Notes: generated by a model from the letters alone, not told the origin. A DNA stretch of 64,000 nucleotides from Listeria costaricensis (GCF_900183385.1 NZ_FXUT01000012.1:1-64000); one strand, 5' to 3'; positions 1-10,122 are shown, counted from the first letter of the stretch. Made by a program: numbers and translations.

Positions 1-45
1 TATTTTTTCTGTTTTCTAAAAATTTCAAATTAATAAACTCAGTAC

Positions 46-74
46 TTGAAAAAAATTCTTTATATGTGTAAACT
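46..74 (+). promoter_or_regulatory. Possible sigma-A promoter for gdhA
   Basis: TTGAAA and TAAACT separated by 17 bp. It lies about 120 bp upstream of the gdhA start, leaving a long leader. A second TTGACG at about 123 has no well-placed -10, so this is only the better of two weak candidates. Confidence 0.35.
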
Positions 75-158
75 TAACATCATAGGTCAGAAAAACTTAC
101 GATTATCATGTTCTATCAAAATGTTGACGACCATCAGCTTCCATAGAATGATAGATGA

Positions 159-1574
<1,416 letters not shown>

Positions 1575-1593
1575 GTCACCAGACTCTCACCAG

Positions 1594-1627
1594 CCTTCCT
1601 TTTCACTTGAAGAGGGAGGTTTTTTTA
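1594..1627 (+). terminator. Rho-independent terminator of gdhA
   Basis: An 11-bp stem (CCTTCCTTTTC paired with GAAGAGGGAGG, including G-U pairs) is followed by a run of seven T, 20 nt after the gdhA stop. Confidence 0.85.
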
Positions 1628-1743
1628 TTGCTGGATGGAAAGATTGATTTTTTCTCCAAGAAAAAACCCCTGACGCTCCCTTTCTCATAAAACTCTTATT
1701 TAAATGATAGGCAATTTTAAACTGCGCTCGTTATGATAGATAC

Positions 1744-1843
1744 ATCAAATGAAATCAACTCATTTTTTACTCCCTTTTTAATGATTGATTTCCAAACTCC
1801 CTTTTTTACCAGTATGGTTCCCTTTACCATACTGGTTTTTTTA
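1744..1843 (+). ncRNA. Candidate LhrC-like small RNA
   Basis: A 100-nt stretch without a plausible ORF has three structural parts. The first is a stem-loop (GAAATCA/TGATTTC plus CATT/AATG, 1751-1792) with TCCC at 1771-1774 in its loop. The second is an unpaired segment with TCCC at 1798-1801. The third is a perfect 11-bp terminator hairpin (1808-1836) with TCCC at 1819-1822 in its loop and a T-tract. This is the architecture described for the Listeria LhrC family, whose UCCC motifs pair with ribosome binding sites. A -10 like TATGAT lies at 1732-1737 but no good -35 is visible, so an activator would be needed. The 5' end is inferred from that -10. It could instead be a second terminator behind gdhA. 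Confidence 0.5.
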
Positions 1844-1874
1844 TTTGGCCAATCAAACTATTTACTGTGCGCAT

Positions 1875-2012
1875 AAAAAAAGCCGGTACAGAAAAACTGT
1901 ACCGACAAGGAGTGTGTGCACAAAATATGACAGTTACAGGACTTACAGCATTCTTTGGGGGAAGATATTTACCGTAAGAAACTGCCAATTCTGAGCAACC
2001 TATTTTAGGGAT
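1875..2012 (-). ncRNA. Candidate small RNA, possibly Rli31-like
   Basis: Transcription from the near-consensus promoter at 2019-2047 would give about 138 nt ending at the hairpin CGGTACAG/CTGTACCG (1884-1904) followed by seven T. Inside, GGCAGTT/AACTGTC and CTTAC/GTAAG form a long stem closing a loop that contains CTTCCCCC, a sequence able to pair with ribosome binding sites. No start codon with a ribosome binding site lies within the transcript. I recall the L. monocytogenes small RNA Rli31 lying in the lmo0558-lmo0559 interval, so orthology by position is possible but not shown. Existence as a transcription unit is well supported; the name is not. Confidence 0.65.
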
Positions 2013-2018
2013 GTCTTT

Positions 2019-2047
2019 ATTATATCGCCTTTTCATTTCTAAGTCAA
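2019..2047 (-). promoter_or_regulatory. Sigma-A promoter of the minus-strand small RNA
   Basis: On the minus strand, TTGACT and TATAAT are separated by exactly 17 bp, one of the best promoter matches in the window. No protein gene follows it before the terminator at 1875-1904. Confidence 0.8.
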
Positions 2048-2184
2048 TACTTTTGTTACAAATATATTTCTTTTGAAACAAAAATGTTTTTAAAAAACCA
2101 ATAATCCGCTCTTATCTAACACAAAAGAAACTTTTACGTAATATTTAACTTTTGGTTTTATTCGTCTATGCTTTTGCCACAATA

Positions 2185-2193
2185 TGGTATAAT
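2185..2193 (+). promoter_or_regulatory. Extended -10 promoter of the lactonase gene
   Basis: TGGTATAAT, an extended -10 element with no clear -35, lies 64 bp upstream of the lactonase start. Confidence 0.55.
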
Positions 2194-2256
2194 TTAACTA
2201 CAGCCATCACATGAATGACTGATCACGCATATTTAGAATGGGAGGAATTTAGTTTT

Positions 2257-3294
2257 ATGACACATACAGCAACAGCTTATATTGGCACTTATACAAAAGT
2301 AGAAAGTGAAGGGATTTATCGACTAGTGATCGATAAAGAAACGGGCGAAGTCGTTGAAAACAAACTAGCTGGAAAAATGGACAACCCGACTTACCTAAAA
2401 ATCTCTGATGATGAAAAATATGTCTATTCCGTTGCCAAAGATGGCGACAAGGGTGGACTTGCAGCTTTCAAAATTCAAGCAGACGGTTCTCTGGAATTTT
2501 TAGGAACCCAAGTAAAAAACGGCAATCCTCCTTGCTATGTGGATGCTTCTCATGATAACAGCATTGTTGTTTCTGCAAACTATCATTTAGGTACGATCAT
2601 CAGCTACCCAACAACGGATGGCAAATTAGGCGAACCGATCGCTGAAATCCAGCATGTTGGTAAAAGCGTACATGAACGTCAGGAAAAACCGCACGCGCAT
2701 TTTGCCGGCTATACACCTGATCAAAAATTCGTGCTTACTTGCGACCTCGGCACAGACTACGTGACGACTTATAATGCTCACGAAGGCAAGCTGGAAAAAG
2801 TATCCGACCTGCTTGTAACGCCTGGCAGTGGCCCACGTAACCTTGTCTTCCATCCCAATGCCAAATATGTGTACATCATGACAGAGCTCACTTCTGATGT
2901 TATCGTCTGCACGTACGACGAAGCTACTGGCAGTCTGGAAGTTATTCAAACGGTCGCTTCTTTGCCAGCAGATTTTGAAGGAGAGAATAAAGGCAGCGCG
3001 ATCCATATTTCTCCTGACGGCCGCTTCTTGTATGTTTCCAATCGTGGACAAGATGCCATTGTTTCTTTTGAAGTCGCAGAAGATGGCAAACTGACTTTGA
3101 AACAAACGATTTCCGTTGAAGGACAAGGACCACGCGACTTTGATCTGGACCGCAGCGGCGAAATTCTTGTAGCTACCAATGAAAATTCCAATAATGTAAC
3201 TATCTTTAAAGTAAACCCAGCAAACGGCGAATTGACCCTTCTTCAAAAAGGCATCAAGGTGCCAGAACCTGTTTGTGTGAAATTCATGAAATAA
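2257..3294 (+). CDS. Lactonase family beta-propeller protein (6-phosphogluconolactonase type)
   Basis: The 345-residue product belongs to the seven-bladed propeller lactonase family (YkgB/Pgl type), which can hydrolyse 6-phosphogluconolactone in the oxidative pentose phosphate pathway. The family start AYIGTYTK is at the N-terminus, followed by repeated blade-like segments with GP and DG turns such as GSGPRNLVFHP and GQGPRDFDLD. The start at 2257 follows GGGAGGAA and yields the usual N-terminus; an in-frame upstream extension has no ribosome binding site. There is no signal peptide, so it is cytosolic. The exact substrate is inferred from the family. Confidence 0.88.
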   Translation: MTHTATAYIGTYTKVESEGIYRLVIDKETGEVVENKLAGKMDNPTYLKISDDEKYVYSVAKDGDKGGLAAFKIQADGSLEFLGTQVKNGNPPCYVDASHDNSIVVSANYHLGTIISYPTTDGKLGEPIAEIQHVGKSVHERQEKPHAHFAGYTPDQKFVLTCDLGTDYVTTYNAHEGKLEKVSDLLVTPGSGPRNLVFHPNAKYVYIMTELTSDVIVCTYDEATGSLEVIQTVASLPADFEGENKGSAIHISPDGRFLYVSNRGQDAIVSFEVAEDGKLTLKQTISVEGQGPRDFDLDRSGEILVATNENSNNVTIFKVNPANGELTLLQKGIKVPEPVCVKFMK

Positions 3295-3301
3295 TGAAAA
3301 G

Positions 3302-3352
3302 ACACGCTCCAAGTCCAGCTGCATCTCGCGGCCCGACTTGGAGCGTGTTTTT
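3302..3352. terminator. Bidirectional terminator between convergent genes
   Basis: A perfect 14-bp inverted repeat (ACACGCTCCAAGTC and its complement) has T-runs on both sides. It can end the lactonase transcript on plus and the DUF4291 transcript on minus. Confidence 0.9.
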
Positions 3353-3353
3353 A

Positions 3354-3950
3354 TTAAGCGTTCATACCCAGTGATTTGCGCGCAGCTTTTTCAACTGGAT
3401 AAATTTTTTCATTTGGAAGAAAAGCCCTAGCCTGTTTCGTTTTTCCGTTCTGTAATAATGACCGACATTTTTTCACAGTAGGCGTCATGTCCACAATCTC
3501 CGCAATTCCCTCTTCACTATACGCGCGAACCAGATTCCGAGAAATCCCAATTTGCAGGGAACGATACTCCAGCTTCTTGCCGTGGATACTTCTTTCCGGG
3601 TCCCACTGCGCATAGACATCCGTCTCAAGCTTGCGCGCTTCCCAGATTTGGGGATTTGGATAAACGTGCGCTTCCGGACTTGTTAGAACCGCCTGCTCAA
3701 TCAAATCATCGAAAAACGGCCGATAAAGCTTGACAGCCAGTATCCGCTCCTGATTTTTCTTACTCCCCCAGCCACTTCTTTCCATCATCCATAGAAAAGA
3801 CGGTTTGATCCACGTCATCCGTCCAAAAGAAAAGTCCCCACCAAATTTTTGCTCACGTACAGCCACATCCGCAATCTGATCATTGTAGGCTTGATAAACC
3901 GTAATCGTTTTTGCGTCATAAGTAGCTCTAATTTCAAAATAATCCGTCAT
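3354..3950 (-). CDS. DUF4291 family protein
   Basis: This 198-residue protein carries the DUF4291 hallmarks: IRATYD near the N-terminus, TITVYQAYN, then RMTWIKPSFLWMMERSGWG and a conserved KKNQERILA segment. The family's function is unknown to me. It is probably cytosolic, with no signal peptide or membrane segment. The ATG is preceded by GGAGG. It lies 15 nt behind the phosphoglycerate mutase gene and is probably cotranscribed with it. Confidence 0.8.
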   Translation of the reverse strand: MTDYFEIRATYDAKTITVYQAYNDQIADVAVREQKFGGDFSFGRMTWIKPSFLWMMERSGWGSKKNQERILAVKLYRPFFDDLIEQAVLTSPEAHVYPNPQIWEARKLETDVYAQWDPERSIHGKKLEYRSLQIGISRNLVRAYSEEGIAEIVDMTPTVKKCRSLLQNGKTKQARAFLPNEKIYPVEKAARKSLGMNA

Positions 3951-3965
3951 GGCTGCCTCCTCTCC

Positions 3966-4661
3966 TTATTCTACAATCGCATTGCCTGCTTCGACATATT
4001 GCATATCATTGACGGACTCCACAAAGAAGTGCCCATTTTCATAAATAATTTTTGTAATACTAGCATTTTTCATTTCAGGCTCCACTTTTTCCGGTGCGAG
4101 CATTGCCAGCACAATATTAATCGCCATGCCGTGCGTCACAACTAGCACATGGCTTTCCTCTTCACTAGCTTCTGCTTCTATAATCTGCTTGATGCCTTGT
4201 TCCAGCCGAGTGGACACCTTTTCCCAGTTTTCCGACATGCCGGTTTGATCCAGTTTCTCCACAGTATTTGTAACAAGCGGCATCATTTCCGAGCCAGCCG
4301 CCTCCCCCATCTCTTCCATCGAATGAAAGTCATTCGCCGCCCATATCTCCGAGAAAAGCTGTTGATCTGTCAGCCCCTCATAGTGACCAAAGCAGAATTC
4401 CCGCAATTCCGAAAGGGGCTGAATCGGTAATTCTTCATTAAAACGATCTCCTAAAATGAGCGCAGCCGTCTGAACCGTTCGCCTTAAATCGCTCGTATAG
4501 ACAGCCGAAAAAGAAGTCGACCGAAGCCCGCGTCCTAGTGCCTCGGCCACGCGAATCCCCTCTTCTGTGAGCGGCGTATCTGACCACCCTTGAACACGCT
4601 CCAGTCGATTGAACATGGTCTCCCCATGCCTTGTTAAATATAAAATCACTTTGTCTGTCAT
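3966..4661 (-). CDS. Histidine phosphatase / phosphoglycerate mutase family protein
   Basis: The 231-residue protein starts with the histidine phosphatase signature LTRHGET, which carries the phosphorylated histidine. A second conserved histidine occurs in VVTHGMAI. The conserved acid is probably in the ELREFCFGHYEG segment. Members of this branch are more often broad phosphatases than glycolytic mutases, so the substrate cannot be named. The start at 4661 has GGAGGAG upstream. It heads a two-gene unit with the DUF4291 gene. Confidence 0.88.
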   Translation of the reverse strand: MTDKVILYLTRHGETMFNRLERVQGWSDTPLTEEGIRVAEALGRGLRSTSFSAVYTSDLRRTVQTAALILGDRFNEELPIQPLSELREFCFGHYEGLTDQQLFSEIWAANDFHSMEEMGEAAGSEMMPLVTNTVEKLDQTGMSENWEKVSTRLEQGIKQIIEAEASEEESHVLVVTHGMAINIVLAMLAPEKVEPEMKNASITKIIYENGHFFVESVNDMQYVEAGNAIVE

Positions 4662-4734
4662 GCTTCTCCTCCTCATTCCCTTTTGAAAAGCTCCTCTTTC
4701 ATCTTATCAATCAAAAACTGGAAATGCAATATGC

Positions 4735-4765
4735 ACAAAAAACGCACAGCCGGAAAGGCCATGCG
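4735..4765 (-). terminator. Terminator of the peptide transporter gene
   Basis: On minus, a 9-bp stem CGCATGGCC/GGCTGTGCG (with G-U pairs) is followed by a T-run. Confidence 0.75.
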
Positions 4766-4776
4766 CCAGAAGGGAT

Positions 4777-6252
4777 TTAGTCGATCCCTTTCATATATTT
4801 TTTCAGTAGTGGGGAGAAGAGATAAAGAAGAATGGCAAAAGCAATCGCCACAAAACCAGTAATGGCAAAATAAACCACTTCTGTATCCGCACTAAAGAAT
4901 TGTGTCGCCTGCGCATTGAACGCCTGTGCCATTGCATCCGACAAGAACCACAAGCTCATCGTTTGCGAAGAGAAGGCCGCCGGTGCAAGTTTTGTCGTAG
5001 CCGAAAGCCCTACAGGTGAAATACACATTTCCCCAACAATACAAATGAAGAAGCTCGCCACCAGCCAAAGCGGGCTCACCAGTGTCGTCGTATTCCCGTT
5101 AATCATTCCCGGGAACATCATGATCACAAAACTCAAGCCTGCAAAGAATAGCCCCAAAGCAAATTTTTTCGGCGTAGAAGGCTGTCTGTCACCAAGCTTC
5201 GTCCAAATCCAAGCGAATACCGGCGATAAAATGATGATAAAGACCGGATTGAGCGACTGAAAATTAGCCGGATTCAGCGTATGCCCAAAAACATCCAGCT
5301 GCGTCCGTTCCGCCGCAAAGATTGCTAACGTCGTCGAGCCCTGTTCCTCAATCATCCAGAACAACACAGCGATCAAAAATAGCGGAATATACGCATACAG
5401 CCGCGACCGTTCGTCCGAAGTGGTTTTCTTGCTCCTCGCCATGGTCACAAAATAAGCCAGCGGAATCACAATGCCTAGAATCGTGACCGCCAAGATGACC
5501 GTATTAATCGAAAAACTACCTGTAGCAAAAGCAATCAACGCAATCAGTAAACCAATTCCCGCTGCAATTGCCAGAGCATACCAGACCAGCTTGCCCGTTT
5601 CTTCCTTGCTGAGCGGATTCGGAATCTGCTTGCCAGCGTCTTTCAAATAAGTTTTTCCAGTGATCACATACACGATCAAACCAGCAGCCATCCCGAAAGC
5701 GGCTACCGCAAAACCAGCATGGAAACTATTCGCTGCCCCTTGCACACCTGAAACGACAAACGGCGCAATAAAGGCACCCAGATTGATCCCCATGTAAAAA
5801 ATACTGAAACCCGCATCACGACGTTTATCCTGTGTATCATACAAATCACCGACAACATTGGAAACATTTGGTTTCAAGAAGCCCGTTCCCAGAATAATCA
5901 GTGCCATGGAAATAAATAGAGCCGTCGCACCGAATGGCAGTGAGAGAACAATATGCCCACACATGATCAAAAAGCCACCATAAAAAATGGTCCGTCTTGG
6001 CCCGAGCACGCGGTCAGCCGCCCAGCCCCCGATGACACCCGACATATAAACAAGCGACCCGTAAATCGACATGATCGCCGTCGCAGTAGCCTGACTGAAG
6101 CCTAGCCCCCCAGCCGTTACCTGCGTATACATATAATAGATTAAAATTGCCCGCATCCCGTAGTAGGAAAAACGTTCCCAAAACTCTGTGAAAAACAGTG
6201 TTGCCAGTCCGCGCGGGTGACCGAAAAATGTTTTCGTTTTCTGGTCGTCCAA
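4777..6252 (-). CDS. dtpT: Proton-dependent di/tripeptide transporter (POT family)
   Basis: This 491-residue polytopic membrane protein belongs to the POT/PTR2 family of proton-coupled di- and tripeptide symporters. The conserved ExxERF signature appears as EFWERFSYYG in the first helix, and the family's FYxxIN signature as IFYMGINLGAF. About 14 hydrophobic segments are visible. The start is a TTG codon preceded by GAGGGGA at good spacing; no better in-frame ATG keeps the conserved N-terminus. It lies between the phosphoglycerate mutase and butanol dehydrogenase genes, as I recall for lmo0555 of L. monocytogenes. Confidence 0.92.
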   Translation of the reverse strand: MDDQKTKTFFGHPRGLATLFFTEFWERFSYYGMRAILIYYMYTQVTAGGLGFSQATATAIMSIYGSLVYMSGVIGGWAADRVLGPRRTIFYGGFLIMCGHIVLSLPFGATALFISMALIILGTGFLKPNVSNVVGDLYDTQDKRRDAGFSIFYMGINLGAFIAPFVVSGVQGAANSFHAGFAVAAFGMAAGLIVYVITGKTYLKDAGKQIPNPLSKEETGKLVWYALAIAAGIGLLIALIAFATGSFSINTVILAVTILGIVIPLAYFVTMARSKKTTSDERSRLYAYIPLFLIAVLFWMIEEQGSTTLAIFAAERTQLDVFGHTLNPANFQSLNPVFIIILSPVFAWIWTKLGDRQPSTPKKFALGLFFAGLSFVIMMFPGMINGNTTTLVSPLWLVASFFICIVGEMCISPVGLSATTKLAPAAFSSQTMSLWFLSDAMAQAFNAQATQFFSADTEVVYFAITGFVAIAFAILLYLFSPLLKKYMKGID

Positions 6253-6286
6253 AGTGAATCCCCTCTTTCTTCATTCCTTTATGTAT

Positions 6287-6315
6287 AAAAAAGCGGGCCG
6301 GATATGCAGCCCACT
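6287..6315 (-). terminator. Terminator of the alcohol dehydrogenase gene
   Basis: On minus, stem GTGGGC/GCCCGC with a short loop is followed by TTTTTT. Confidence 0.7.
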
Positions 6316-6328
6316 TTAATTTTGTTCA

Positions 6329-7519
6329 TTAATCTGGACGTAAGGCTTTTTGATAGATTTGCCGACTGACCGCAAGCGTTTGATCGCCGCGCTCTGAAAT
6401 GGCAGTCAATTGGTGTTTTTCCAACTGATCGACCAGCACGTCTACAACCTCTTCTCCAAGATCATAGTCGCTGAAATGCGTTCCCGCACCAAGGCTTTCA
6501 AAAAATTGACCTGTTTTCTTAATGGCAAATTCGACCTTTTCATCCGCCGAACCTTCCTGAATGCCCCATACACGTTCTGCATATTGCAACAATTTATCAA
6601 ACTTCTGTTCCTTCCGTACTTCCAAAAGTGCCGGTAGGACAATCGCCAAAGTCCGCCCATGATCAATCCCATAAAGCGCCGTGATCTCATGCCCCAAGCT
6701 ATGACTTGCCCAGTCGCCCGGAACCCCACGATTAATGGAGCCGTTCAAAGCATTCGTCGCCGCCCACATGAAATTGGCCCGCAAATTGTAGTCATGATTC
6801 GTTTCATCAATCACTTTCGGCCCGATTTCAATCAACGTGGCAAGCAGCCCTTCTGCATAGCGATCCTGTACAAGTGCACCAACCGGATAGGTCATGTATT
6901 GCTCCATCACGTGCACAAATGCATCGATCACCCCATTGGCCAGCTGCCGTTTAGGAAGTGTATAAGTCAGCTCCGGATCTAAAATTGAAAATACCGGGAA
7001 CGTATAGGCGCTACCAAAGCCCAGTTTCGCTTTTTTACTCACAAAAGTGACCACGCCGCCACTGTTCATCTCAGAGCCCGTTGCCGGAAGTGTCAAAACA
7101 GTCCCAAATGGCAATGCCCGTTCAATCGGCCGATGCGCACCCACGCCTTGACCAAACATATCGATCGGATCTCCATCAAAAAGCGCACCAGCCGCCACAA
7201 ATTTGGTGCCGTCAATCACAGAACCGCCACCAATCGCCAGCAAAAAGTCATAGCCTTCGCTGCGAACCAACTGAACCGCCTTCATCAATGTTTCGTAGGT
7301 CGGATTGGCCTCAATACCGCCAAACTCCCCTACCGTATAGTCCTTCAACACCTGCTTAATTTTATCAAGTGTGCCGAATTTTTTAACGCTCCCGCCGCCA
7401 TAAAGCAGCAGTACTTTCTTATCTTTCGGGATTAGTTCAGCCAGCTCATTCAGCCGATTTTTCCCAAAAACGATCCTCGTCGGATTATAATAATCAAAAT
7501 TAGCTATACCAGTTTGCAT
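6329..7519 (-). CDS. Iron-containing alcohol dehydrogenase, NADH-dependent butanol dehydrogenase type
   Basis: The 396-residue enzyme is a group III metal-dependent alcohol dehydrogenase (BdhA/YugJ branch) that reduces aldehydes with NAD(P)H. The dinucleotide-binding regions are LLYGGGSVKKFG and AIGGGSVIDGTKF. Metal ligands are expected in the HVMEQY segment and in SHSLGHEITALYGIDHG. The start at 7519 follows GTGGGGGA; a longer in-frame upstream start has no ribosome binding site and lacks family similarity. The length matches the family. It has its own terminator and is adjacent to dtpT, as in L. monocytogenes. Confidence 0.92.
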   Translation of the reverse strand: MQTGIANFDYYNPTRIVFGKNRLNELAELIPKDKKVLLLYGGGSVKKFGTLDKIKQVLKDYTVGEFGGIEANPTYETLMKAVQLVRSEGYDFLLAIGGGSVIDGTKFVAAGALFDGDPIDMFGQGVGAHRPIERALPFGTVLTLPATGSEMNSGGVVTFVSKKAKLGFGSAYTFPVFSILDPELTYTLPKRQLANGVIDAFVHVMEQYMTYPVGALVQDRYAEGLLATLIEIGPKVIDETNHDYNLRANFMWAATNALNGSINRGVPGDWASHSLGHEITALYGIDHGRTLAIVLPALLEVRKEQKFDKLLQYAERVWGIQEGSADEKVEFAIKKTGQFFESLGAGTHFSDYDLGEEVVDVLVDQLEKHQLTAISERGDQTLAVSRQIYQKALRPD

Positions 7520-7620
7520 GTGATTCCCCCACTTTCTTTCAGTTATGGATATCTCTACATTTATACACTTTTTCATAGACTATTAAACATTATACGCCTA
7601 TTCCAGACAGAATGAAATCC

Positions 7621-9936
7621 TCATCCTTCATGAACAATGATTTCTTCGCCCACTGCCTCAAATCGCTCTTTCTCCACTTGCCCAAAAAGCCTTGAAAAAG
7701 CGCCATTTGCCGTAACCACCAGCCGATGCATCGCACGCGAACAAATCGTATAAACAAGCGTCCGTTCATTTTCCGAATGATATGTTTCATCAGAGGCATC
7801 CAGCACAATCACACTGTCAAATTCCAGCCCTTTCGCCAAATACGACGGAATAATCATCACGCCATCTGCCAGCTTTTGATTTTCCAAATGAATCAGCTTG
7901 ACATCCATCTTTTTATAAAGCGACAAATAGCAGTTCCCGCAGGCCTCCTGATCCTTCCCGATAATCGCAACCATCCCACTCTTCTGCCGCAATTCCTCTG
8001 CCTTTTCTAAAATTTGATCCATCATCTGCACGTAAGAAGCGCTCTGCACCATTTGCGGAAGCTCACCATGCCTTTCAAACGGCACGATTCGATCCTGATC
8101 CTGAATAATCGCCCTCGTAAACTCTGTGATTTCATAGGTAGAGCGATAACTTTTTTTCAGTTCAATCAGCTTGGTTTTCTCAGCCTGAAAAAGAGCCAGC
8201 ATTTCCGCAAGCAAACCTCCTTTTCGATCGTCCGCCTGAAAGATCGCCTGATTCAGATCCCCCAGCATGGTAAAGCGACTAGATGGGAAAATCGATTGAA
8301 TGTATAAAATTTGCGCCGGCGTATAATCCTGAATCTCATCGATAAATACAAACCGCATCGCCCGATTAGGATGCTTCCCTAAAATTTGATCCTGCAATTC
8401 CAGGTAAAAAACTGCATCTTCTTGTGACAATTGCTTTTTGTTGAGCCGTTCGACGAGCTGCTTCACTTCCTGTCGCCACTCCGCTTCCGTGATCCCATGA
8501 TCAGCCAGGTCGATCAGCTGTGGAACACTTTGCATAAAATGAACGAACTGCTGCTTCTGATGAAAGAAACCATACCTGTCGATCCGCTTATGCAGCCGCC
8601 GGAATTTCAGACGAATCATTTTTTTCGCCAGGTAGTCCGCTTCCTCGTCAAACCCTTGGAATTCAAGATGTCCCGGTACAAGCGCACGATACTCTTCCTC
8701 ACTAAGCAGCTCGACCGCATCTGTCACCCAGTCTTTTTTCGCCTCACTTTGAGCAATCACATAGAGCTCTTCCCGCAACGCTTTGCTGAGTGCCTTCATT
8801 TTTTCAGGAAGCTTCAAATGATCCGGCTGTTCATCAAAAAGTCGGCGAATCCGCTCTTTAGAAATCAACACTTCTCCGCGAAACCGAATATCCTTGAATT
8901 GCAACTGTTTCTGTACTTTCTTTAAATAGATCGGCAACTGTTCAAATAGAACCTGCTGCTCTTTCAAACGCCTAATCCCCAGCTGCCCCGTGCTCGCCTT
9001 ATTTTCAAACTGTTCAAATAGGCTCTCCACACGCAAGTCGCCCAGCCGCGAATCCACAAAGTCCTGAAAAGTCGACTGCACCATATTTTTCTCACCAAGC
9101 TCCGGCAATACGTTGGAGATATAGTGATTAAACAAGCGATTGGGCGAAAAGATGATCATTTGCGTCTCATCGACCCCCTCACGAAAACGATACAGCAGAT
9201 AGGCAATCCGTTGCAGAACCGCCGAAGTCTTCCCACTGCCAGCCGCCCCCTGAACAAAAAGAAGCGCACTCCGCGTGTCACGGATGATCTGGTTTTGTTC
9301 CTGCTGGATAGTCGCCACAATATTTTTCATTTGGACATTGGAACCACTGCCAAGCACTTCCTGCAGCATTTCGTCGCCAATCGCTTCATTGGTATCAAAC
9401 ATGGCTTGAATGATCGCTTTTTTAATCAAAAATTGCCGTTTGAGTGACACATCGACCGTCAGCTTGCCGTCTGGCGTTTGATATGTCGAAAGACCCTTTT
9501 GTCCGTCATAATAGACACTTGAAATCGGCGCCCGCCAATCATAAATCAAAAATTGGTCCTCCTCATCCAGCAAGGAAGAAATCCCAATATACACCTGCTC
9601 ACATTCTCCCTCTTCGTCCTCCACATCAATGCGTGCAAAATAAGGAGAATTCTTCATTTTATCAAAAACCGCCAGCTGCTTTTCACTATGTTGATAGCTT
9701 CTTTCACGTTCCCGCAAGAACATTTCCTGCTGGCGGATACTAATCGTTGTCTCTTCCACATCGTCCGGCTCACTCAAATTGACGCGCACATCTTCCCAAA
9801 AATTTTCCCGAATGGTGCTCGCTTCACCTTTGACAGATTCTACAGAAGTTTTGAGACGCGCCTCTTCACGCTCGACTTGTTGAAGCGTCCGTTCGACTCG
9901 CGCCTGTTCGTTTTGCCATTCCTGTGTTTCTTCCAT
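7621..9936 (-). CDS. helD: HelD-type UvrD/Rep superfamily helicase
   Basis: This 771-residue protein has the layout of Gram-positive HelD, a superfamily 1 ATPase that binds RNA polymerase and releases it from stalled or terminated complexes. A charged coiled coil occupies about residues 10-40, followed by the HelD-specific region with YIGISSLLDEEDQFLIYDWRAPIS. Walker A is GAAGSGKT at 230-237, and Walker B is VFIDEIQDYTPAQ in the second half. LKKSYRST and the C-terminal VYTICSRAMHRL are typical superfamily 1 motifs. It is monocistronic and divergent from the SUKH gene. The assignment to HelD rather than a DNA helicase rests on the N-terminus. Confidence 0.9.
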   Translation of the reverse strand: MEETQEWQNEQARVERTLQQVEREEARLKTSVESVKGEASTIRENFWEDVRVNLSEPDDVEETTISIRQQEMFLRERERSYQHSEKQLAVFDKMKNSPYFARIDVEDEEGECEQVYIGISSLLDEEDQFLIYDWRAPISSVYYDGQKGLSTYQTPDGKLTVDVSLKRQFLIKKAIIQAMFDTNEAIGDEMLQEVLGSGSNVQMKNIVATIQQEQNQIIRDTRSALLFVQGAAGSGKTSAVLQRIAYLLYRFREGVDETQMIIFSPNRLFNHYISNVLPELGEKNMVQSTFQDFVDSRLGDLRVESLFEQFENKASTGQLGIRRLKEQQVLFEQLPIYLKKVQKQLQFKDIRFRGEVLISKERIRRLFDEQPDHLKLPEKMKALSKALREELYVIAQSEAKKDWVTDAVELLSEEEYRALVPGHLEFQGFDEEADYLAKKMIRLKFRRLHKRIDRYGFFHQKQQFVHFMQSVPQLIDLADHGITEAEWRQEVKQLVERLNKKQLSQEDAVFYLELQDQILGKHPNRAMRFVFIDEIQDYTPAQILYIQSIFPSSRFTMLGDLNQAIFQADDRKGGLLAEMLALFQAEKTKLIELKKSYRSTYEITEFTRAIIQDQDRIVPFERHGELPQMVQSASYVQMMDQILEKAEELRQKSGMVAIIGKDQEACGNCYLSLYKKMDVKLIHLENQKLADGVMIIPSYLAKGLEFDSVIVLDASDETYHSENERTLVYTICSRAMHRLVVTANGAFSRLFGQVEKERFEAVGEEIIVHEG

Positions 9937-10054
9937 GTTTGAATCCCACCTTATCGCTTGACTTTTTAATCGCCAACATGTATAATTAACTTGTTATTAT
10001 AAAATTAGGTTAAATTTACCCTAAAATACAATATCCTTAAGTATACCACCATTC

Positions 10055-10104
10055 CCGGCCAGATGCAATCACTTCGTTTTTCGAGGTGTTTTTTTATTGG
10101 CCGG
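10055..10104 (+). terminator. Leader hairpin/terminator upstream of the SUKH gene
   Basis: An inner stem CACTTCG/CGAGGTG (10070-10088) is followed by seven T. It is enclosed by a second complementary pair, CCGGCCA (10055-10061) and TGGCCGG (10098-10104). The structure lies just upstream of the SUKH ribosome binding site, so transcripts from the helD/SUKH promoter region must read through it. Confidence 0.55.
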
Positions 10105-10122
10105 ACGAAGGAGCTGCACAGA

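Noticed and set aside
1722-1870. Short plus-strand ORF beginning near 1734
   Set aside because: No ribosome binding site; it reads through the hairpin at 1808-1836, which fits a non-coding RNA better.
1824-2081. 85-codon minus-strand ORF between gdhA and the lactonase gene
   Set aside because: It starts upstream of the small RNA promoter, so its start codon would not be transcribed, and it has no ribosome binding site and reads through the terminator.
2626-3324. 232-codon minus-strand ORF opposite the lactonase gene
   Set aside because: Antisense shadow of a clear family member; composition is not protein-like and no ribosome binding site is seen.
8431-8925. 164-codon plus-strand ORF opposite helD
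   Set aside because: Shadow frame of helD with no start signals.
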